Positions 59,211 to 64,000 of a stretch of 64,000 nucleotides of DNA are shown in pieces. This stretch comes from Ligustrum vulgare (Eukaryota; Streptophyta; Magnoliopsida; Lamiales; Oleaceae), in assembly GCA_963555705.1 (NCBI GenBank), contig OY743170.1, positions 31,199,362-31,263,361 on the forward strand, in the 5' to 3' direction. The notes below the pieces were generated by a model that made no database searches, had not been told where the DNA came from, and saw only the letters and a program-made list of their open reading frames with translations. The first letter of the stretch is position 1. Each line of letters starts with the position of its first letter. Position numbers and translations under genes: made by a program.

Positions 59211-59480
59211 CTTTTCCATATTTATACAAATATTATGCTCTTCATGATTATATATAATGGAGTATATAAATCATTCATATACTTTTCCATATTTATACAA
59301 ATATTATGCTCTTCATGATTATATATAATGGAGTATATAAATCATTCATATACTTTTCCATATTTATACAAATATTATGCTCTTCATGATTATATATAAC
59401 GGAATATATAAATCATTCATATACTTTTCCATTTTTTATACAAATATTATGCTCTTCATGATTACATATAATGGAACCTC
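59211..59480 (+). repeat. Tandem repeat, 71-bp unit, four copies
   Basis: CTTTTCCATA starts at 59211, 59282, 59353 and 59424 (the last with CTTTTCCATT), each followed by TATTATGCTCTTCATGATTA. Confidence 0.92.
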
Positions 59481-59774
59481 TCATGCTTGCATATATTTTC
59501 TTAATTTAAATAATAAAAGTAATTTTTGTATAAATAAATATTGGGATAACATTGAATTAAGTATTTGGACTTAATATACTTTAAATCAAGAAAATGGAGA
59601 TATTTTTAGAAATTCGGAATTTAATTTAAAATCGAACGATCTCGATTATTTCTTGACTTGGCTATACGAATACGTCGCTGCGTTAACTTAATAAAAATGG
59701 GTGAAATAGTAGCGACACGATTTTCTATTAAAATAATTATTAATCGCGTAAAAATTCTTGGTTGCTACAGTACT

Positions 59775-60690
59775 GAAAGAAGAATAGACTTTCTAGTAAC
59801 ATCATTTGAAGGAAATATTAGAAATTGGTGGGAATGATAAAAAAAAACATTAATAAGAAGGAATGTCTAAATAGAAATAATAAAGTCAGATAGAGAAGGT
59901 ATACAAAGGTTAGTAAAATACATTTTAGATGAATTTTTAGGAGAAAATTGGATAAGTAATTCAGAACAGGAATCGATAAGAGAAAAAGATAATGTTAGAA
60001 TGAAATTAATAAATTTAACAATATGTGATATGTGTAAAATTAAAGAATACAATTGTGAATTTAAAGACTACTATTATATCCAATTTCATAGTAATGAAAA
60101 TCAAGAAGTATACCAAGATATGTGTCATAATAAATTACCAGATTCATGGTGAATATATTTTAAGAGAGAATTTGGAATATTTGCTAGAGATAACCTTAAA
60201 AGCCCTAGATCATTAGGTCAAGGATAAAATTTCTATTTTAAAGATTAACGTATATATGTCAACAAAGACAATTATTAAAGAAATCAGAAAAATTAACTAG
60301 ATTATGTTGTAAAGTTATTAAAAAACCTATACAATGGAGATGTAACCCTGAAAGAAGAAAAACAAAAATAAAATATAGAAATAAAAGGTTCACAAAATTC
60401 AGAAATTTTAAGAAAAGATATATAAAGCTTAGGAGAAGATATTATAAAAGAAGATATAATTCAAATAAGAAACAGAAAAATAAACCTCATAAGAAAGATA
60501 AAAGTCAATGCAGATGTTGGAATTGTGGAGAGATAAGTCATATAAGCCCTGATTGTAACAAAAAGAAAGTTAAAATATTACAAAAAGAATATTTAGAAAT
60601 AGAAAGTGAACTAAGCGAAATATCTGACATTGAAGAATTTTATGATCAAGAAGTTTATATAAGTGAAACAGATTCAGAAAAGCAATGAAT
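59775..60690 (+). pseudogene. Pararetrovirus capsid core and CCHC zinc knuckle
   Basis: Resumes after the solo LTR. The 59780-59840 stretch reads as FLVTSFEGNIRNWW in shifting frames, a capsid-like Trp-Trp motif. A Lys/Arg-rich part (60360-60500, for example FRNFKKRYIKLRRRYYKRR) precedes a zinc knuckle encoded at 60509-60559, CRCWNCGEISHISPDC, with the C-x2-C-x4-H-x4-C pattern intact. An acidic tail (ELSEISDIEEFYDQE) follows and ends at TGA 60686-60688. Basic region, knuckle and acidic tail in this order are typical of caulimovirid coat proteins. Confidence 0.8.
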
Positions 60691-61033
60691 CAGAATCAGG
60701 ATAGAGAAATAGAAGAAATAGAAAACAAGAATTTATACAAGAATATGAAGGAATAGATGGTTAAGAATTAAAAGTAACTTTTGATAATAATAAGTTCAAA
60801 AAAATACAAAAATTATCTTTAGACTTGAAAATAGGAAAATGGGGAATATTTGACAGAATATGGAAAAGAGAAAGAGTAGCAATAAACGAATATCATAAAA
60901 TTGAAAAAGTAATAGATGTTAGAACAATCCAAAGAACACATAAATTAAATCTTTTAACAAAAAATACAGTTACAAAATTATTAACAAAGATCAATAAAAA
61001 ATAAAGTGAAAAGATTCGATTTGTTTAATAGAT

Positions 61034-61547
61034 TTGAGAGAAGAAGAATACCCTAATAATAAAATAATATTTGAAGATGGAAGATTAATTAGAAGATCAA
61101 CAAGTTTACATAAACAATTAGGAGAAACTAGTAATACAAGAGAAATAAAACTTCATAAAAATGCTGGAAATATGAAAATAGAAGGTGAATATTTCAATGG
61201 AAAAGAATACATGAAAGGATCAAATATATTAATTGATACAGGAGTTAGTGAATGTCAAATAGCTTCAAATAAGAATAAATGATTAATATCTCATAGAACT
61301 GATCCATATAGATATATAAATTTTGATGGATAATTACCTATTATATATTGAACTTGAAGTCAAAGTCCCAATAAAGATAGGAGGAATAAATCTCCTAGTA
61401 CCATGTCATATAGATAACAGTATGGAAAATCCTCATATATTATTAAGAATGAGTTTCCTAAATGGATTAGAAAATTATAGTGTAAAATGTGAAGGATTAT
61501 ACATAACCCATAATGGTCAAACTATACTATGTAGAAAGACTGAATAA
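61034..61547 (+). pseudogene. Pararetrovirus retropepsin-like segment 1
   Basis: The frame 61034-61282 contains NILIDTGVSECQI near 61221-61262, with the LIDTG active-site signature. After a TGA at 61280-61282, the frame 61323-61547 reads IELEVKVPIKIGGINLLVP, then HILLRMSFLNGLENY, in the place of the retropepsin ILLG.xFL end block (the Gly is Arg here). Together they have the length and order of one aspartic protease domain. The following segment repeats the same pattern. Confidence 0.65.
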
Positions 61548-61589
61548 ATGAATAACCAAATAAGTTTTCCATTAACTGTTTATATATAA

Positions 61590-62036
61590 GTTATCTTGTT
61601 GAGACAAATATAACAACTTGTGCATTAATTGACACAAGAAGTGATATAACAATATTTAAAAGTTTCTTAATAAAATCATGGAATACTAATGGAAAGATAA
61701 AAATAACGGGAGTTACAAGTTAAAGTACCCAAATAATTAATAGTGCTGATAAAATTGATATAATACTTGGAAGAAAACAAATAGTTTTGAACAAGATATA
61801 TATTTATGACAAATTAGAATGTGATATATTACTAGGAATTGACTTTATACAACAATTTCAATATTATAAACAAAATAATTTCATGATAATGTCACAAACA
61901 CCTTGTGGATCTTTATTAAAAATACCAGAAGAATTTAGACCTTACAGAGTTCAGCTAACCCAACGTGGTGATAGATGGGAGAAAAAAACAATTGCACAAA
62001 ATGAAATAAAAAAATAAAAACATAAGATATAAAAAA
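61590..62036 (+). pseudogene. Pararetrovirus retropepsin-like segment 2 and RT leader
   Basis: A second active-site-like motif, CALIDTRSDITIF (about 61619-61658, with Gly replaced by Arg), is followed after a frame break by LECDILLGIDFIQQF at 61811-61855, the conserved retropepsin end block. The frame then runs into PYRVQLTQRGDRW, the link to RT. This second unit is in the usual position for the caulimovirid protease, right before RT. Confidence 0.65.
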
Positions 62037-62149
62037 AGTCCTAAAAACAATAATAGAAACAAATATAGAAAAAAATCATTGAACAGTTGGAAAAAGTTTA
62101 TGGAGAAAATCCATTATTATTCTAGAAACCGCATCACTCTAGAGCCAAA

Positions 62150-62990
62150 ATAGAATTAATAGAAGATGTTATCATAAGAGTAAGACCAATGATGTATACT
62201 ATACATGATACACAAGAATTTAAAACTCAAATAAAAGAATTGCTTGATCAAAAGCTCATTAGGCCTAGTAATGGACCTCACAGTAGTCCAACCTTTATGG
62301 TAATGAAACATTCTAAACAAATAAGAGGAAAAGCTAGAATGTTAATAAACTATAAAGAATTAAAAAAAATATACCAAATTTGATGGATACTTTTTATCAA
62401 ATAAAAAGTATTAATAAACCTTGCAAAAGGAAAACAACATTATTCTAAATTTGATTGTAAATCGGGATTTTGGCAAGTAAAAATAAAAGAAAATAGTATT
62501 CAATATACAGCATTTAATACACATCAAGGCAAGTATGAATGGATGATCATCCATTTGGTTTAAAAAATGCACCCCAAATATATCAAAGAAAAATGGAGAA
62601 CATATTTAGAAAATTTAATGAATTTTAATTGTTTACGTTGATGATATACTAATATATTCTAATAATAAAGAAGAACATAAAAACCATTTAATAAAATTCA
62701 TAAATGAATGCAAAAAAGAAGGAATTGTTCCATAAAAAATGAAAGCTATAATAGAAAAATAAGAAATTAATTTTCTTGGATTATCAATAGATAAAAAAGG
62801 AATAAAATTACAAACTCATATATCTAAAAAGATAGAATTTTTTCTAGATAAATTAGAATCAAAGGAACAAATTCAAAAATTCTTAGGATGTTTAAATTAT
62901 GCAGAATGATTTATTGAAAATCTTTCTAAAAAGAGACATAAAATCCAGATTTTACTTAGGAAAAAAATACTAAAGGATGGATTGATGAGC
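62150..62990 (+). pseudogene. Pararetrovirus reverse transcriptase
   Basis: Starts in broken frames near 62150. The piece 62189-62383 reads LDQKLIRPSNGPHSSPTF and KARMLINYKELKK (RT blocks 1 and 2). About 62440-62500 gives SKFDCKSGFWQVKI with the first catalytic Asp, and the block LKNAP lies near 62560. The polymerase active site YVDD is intact at 62634-62645, followed by ILIYS. The thumb region with FLG and NYAE readings extends to about 62910. Numerous frameshifts and stops. Confidence 0.88.
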
Positions 62991-63049
62991 ACACAGAAAT
63001 TTTTAAATCACTTAAAGAAGAATGTAAAAATTTACCAAAATTATGATTA

Positions 63050-63445
63050 CTAGATGAAAAAGATAAATTAATAGTCAATACTGATGCCTCAGATAAATAT
63101 TGGGCAGAAATATTAAAAACAGATCACAATGAAATTTGTAGATATTCCAGTGGAACTTTTAACCAAGAAGAATAAATTATACTACCCATGAAAAAGAATT
63201 ATTGGCAATTATCAGAGGAATAAAAAAGTTTTCATTATTTTTATTATCAAAAAAATTCATTGTTAAAACTGATAATTCTCAAGTTGCAAGTTTAGTAAAA
63301 AGATAAATTACCACCTAAACCTCAATACAGAAGGCTCCATAGATGACAAGCTTATTTAGTGTTTTACAATTTTGATATAATTCATATTAAAGGAGTTAAT
63401 AATTATCTAGCAGATTTCTTGAGCGAGAACATAGAATTTTATTAA
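63050..63445 (+). pseudogene. Pararetrovirus RNase H
   Basis: NTDASDKYWAEIL (first Asp) at about 63076-63115, YSSGTFNQEE near 63140, THEKELLAIIRGIKKF (Glu) near 63183-63230, and KTDNSQVASLVK (Asp) near 63264-63300. The end holds HIKGVNNYLADFL in broken frame, and the stop TAA is at 63443-63445. All recognisable acidic catalytic residues are present despite several stops. No integrase follows, as expected for a pararetrovirus. Confidence 0.88.
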
Positions 63446-64000
63446 TGGATAAATCCAGAGTCATGGAATTATATCAATATGTCCTTCAAATACATAAAAT
63501 GACTGACTTCCTCGGTGAAGAAGCTGAAGACATAAATACCGGTGCCGAAACAATGTCAAATGTTCAACTCAAATATAAAAGTATTGTTGAACATTACTGC
63601 TGAGCAACATAAAAATGCTCTTGAACTAAAAAAATCAAGTTGATGCTATTGCAGCAAAACTAAAAAATACATTATCTGAAATAGAAATACCAAAGAGCTC
63701 ATAAAAGAGTTTTCCAATCCAATACCAAACGGGTATAGCTAGAAGCAGCAGTGGACCCAAACATGACAACACAAAAGAAGATACTATTCCAAAAAAGGTG
63801 ACAATGCGAGCAGATTCAAATAAAAGTGAGTCCAAAACTATCAGCATCATGGACCAGGATGACTTGAACCCTTTAAGTCCAAGAGAAGAAGAATATGCCA
63901 AAATAGTACAATTGTGTATGAAATAAAAATCAGTAAAATACACTTCATCTCTCCTGGAAATAATGCTTACCCCAGAGTAATAGTCATGGAAGGAAGTGAG
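63445..64000 (+). pseudogene. Start of a second pararetrovirus ORF (TAATG overlap), incomplete
   Basis: ATG 63445-63447 overlaps the stop of the polyprotein frame by one base (TAATG). The frame runs 52 codons (MDKSRVMELYQYVLQIHK, then DFLGEEAEDINTGAE) to TGA 63601-63603 and continues in other frames with Gln/Lys/Glu-rich sequence (VDAIAAKLKNTLSEIEIP). By position it would be the downstream ORF found in some caulimovirids (inclusion-body or unknown protein). I cannot name its function. It runs to the window end. Confidence 0.5.

Larger units (their letters stand above)
57703..59769 (-). mobile_element. Solo chromovirus-type LTR (2067 bp, TSD GTACT) inside the viral capsid region
   Basis: TGTGACGACCCGAATT...CTTGGTTGCTACA with GTACT at 57698-57702 and 59770-59774. 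The minus strand starts TGTAGCAACCAAGAATTTTT and continues to GTGTCGCTAC, as in the solo LTR at 27928-30704. It carries two tandem-repeat blocks. Confidence 0.93.
55092..64000 (+). mobile_element. Endogenous pararetrovirus (Caulimoviridae-like), decayed, continuing past the window
   Basis: Order: Met-tRNA PBS, long AT-rich coding region with coiled-coil-like parts, capsid-like region with CCHC knuckle, two retropepsin-like segments, RT with YVDD, RNase H, then a second ORF start. RT and RNase H motifs and the lack of integrase and LTRs identify Caulimoviridae. Many stops and shifts, and two transposon insertions, show an old non-functional copy. Genus not assigned; the arrangement with a Met-PBS just before a long polyprotein recalls petuvirus- and florendovirus-like endogenous elements. 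Confidence 0.85.

Overview
The window is AT-rich nuclear DNA from a vascular plant, most probably a flowering plant. I infer this from plant-type Ty3/gypsy and Ty1/copia retrotransposons, primer-binding sites (PBS) for plant tRNA-Asp and initiator tRNA-Met, a Cassandra TRIM with 5S rRNA-like LTRs, a tRNA-derived SINE, hAT and Tourist-like elements and an endogenous Caulimoviridae copy. I found no intact host gene. The only host-like coding traces are a Ulp1-protease fragment (about 15.4 kb) and a possible RPA-like fragment (about 42.8-43.3 kb), both probably carried by or stranded between transposons.

Layout. 1-5.4 kb: 3' part of an Athila/Tat-like polyprotein, its 3' noncoding region, one full LTR, then a PBS and a gag start, so one LTR serves two internal regions. 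5.4-8.6 kb: Tekay-like chromovirus integrase/chromodomain and its 3' LTR. 10-14.6 kb: an L1-type LINE split by a complete, internally deleted Ty3/gypsy element (target-site duplication CTATC) whose LTRs carry evenly spaced ACGGCCGT palindromes. 14.6-16.6 kb: DNA-transposon-like stretch with TGTGACCT repeats and the Ulp1 fragment. 17.5-21.2 kb: decayed chromovirus 5' end. 21.5-26.7 kb: decayed minus-strand copia element with related LTRs. 26.9-34.3 kb: a tandem duplication with two solo LTRs, one of which still has its empty site in the sister copy. 34.9-35.8 kb: hAT element. 36.2-38.5 kb: minus-strand Ty3/gypsy pol and 3' LTR. 38.5-42.3 kb: non-autonomous Athila-like relative of the first element with an unknown ORF and a hAT insertion. 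42.26-42.81 kb: Cassandra. 45-49.3 kb: LTR fragment and minus-strand copia. 50.7-51.0 kb: SINE. 51.24-53.04 kb: large inverted repeat resembling a foldback transposon. 55.1-64.0 kb: decayed endogenous pararetrovirus, broken by a Tourist-like MITE and a solo chromovirus LTR, continuing past the window end.

Most nesting order can be read from target-site duplications and from paralogous empty sites. The least explained items are the two successive retropepsin-like segments in the pararetrovirus, the palindrome clusters at similar depth in LTRs of different families, the foldback element, and the unknown ORF of the non-autonomous element. All calls come from reading the sequence without alignment or database search; boundaries marked approximate may shift by tens of bases.
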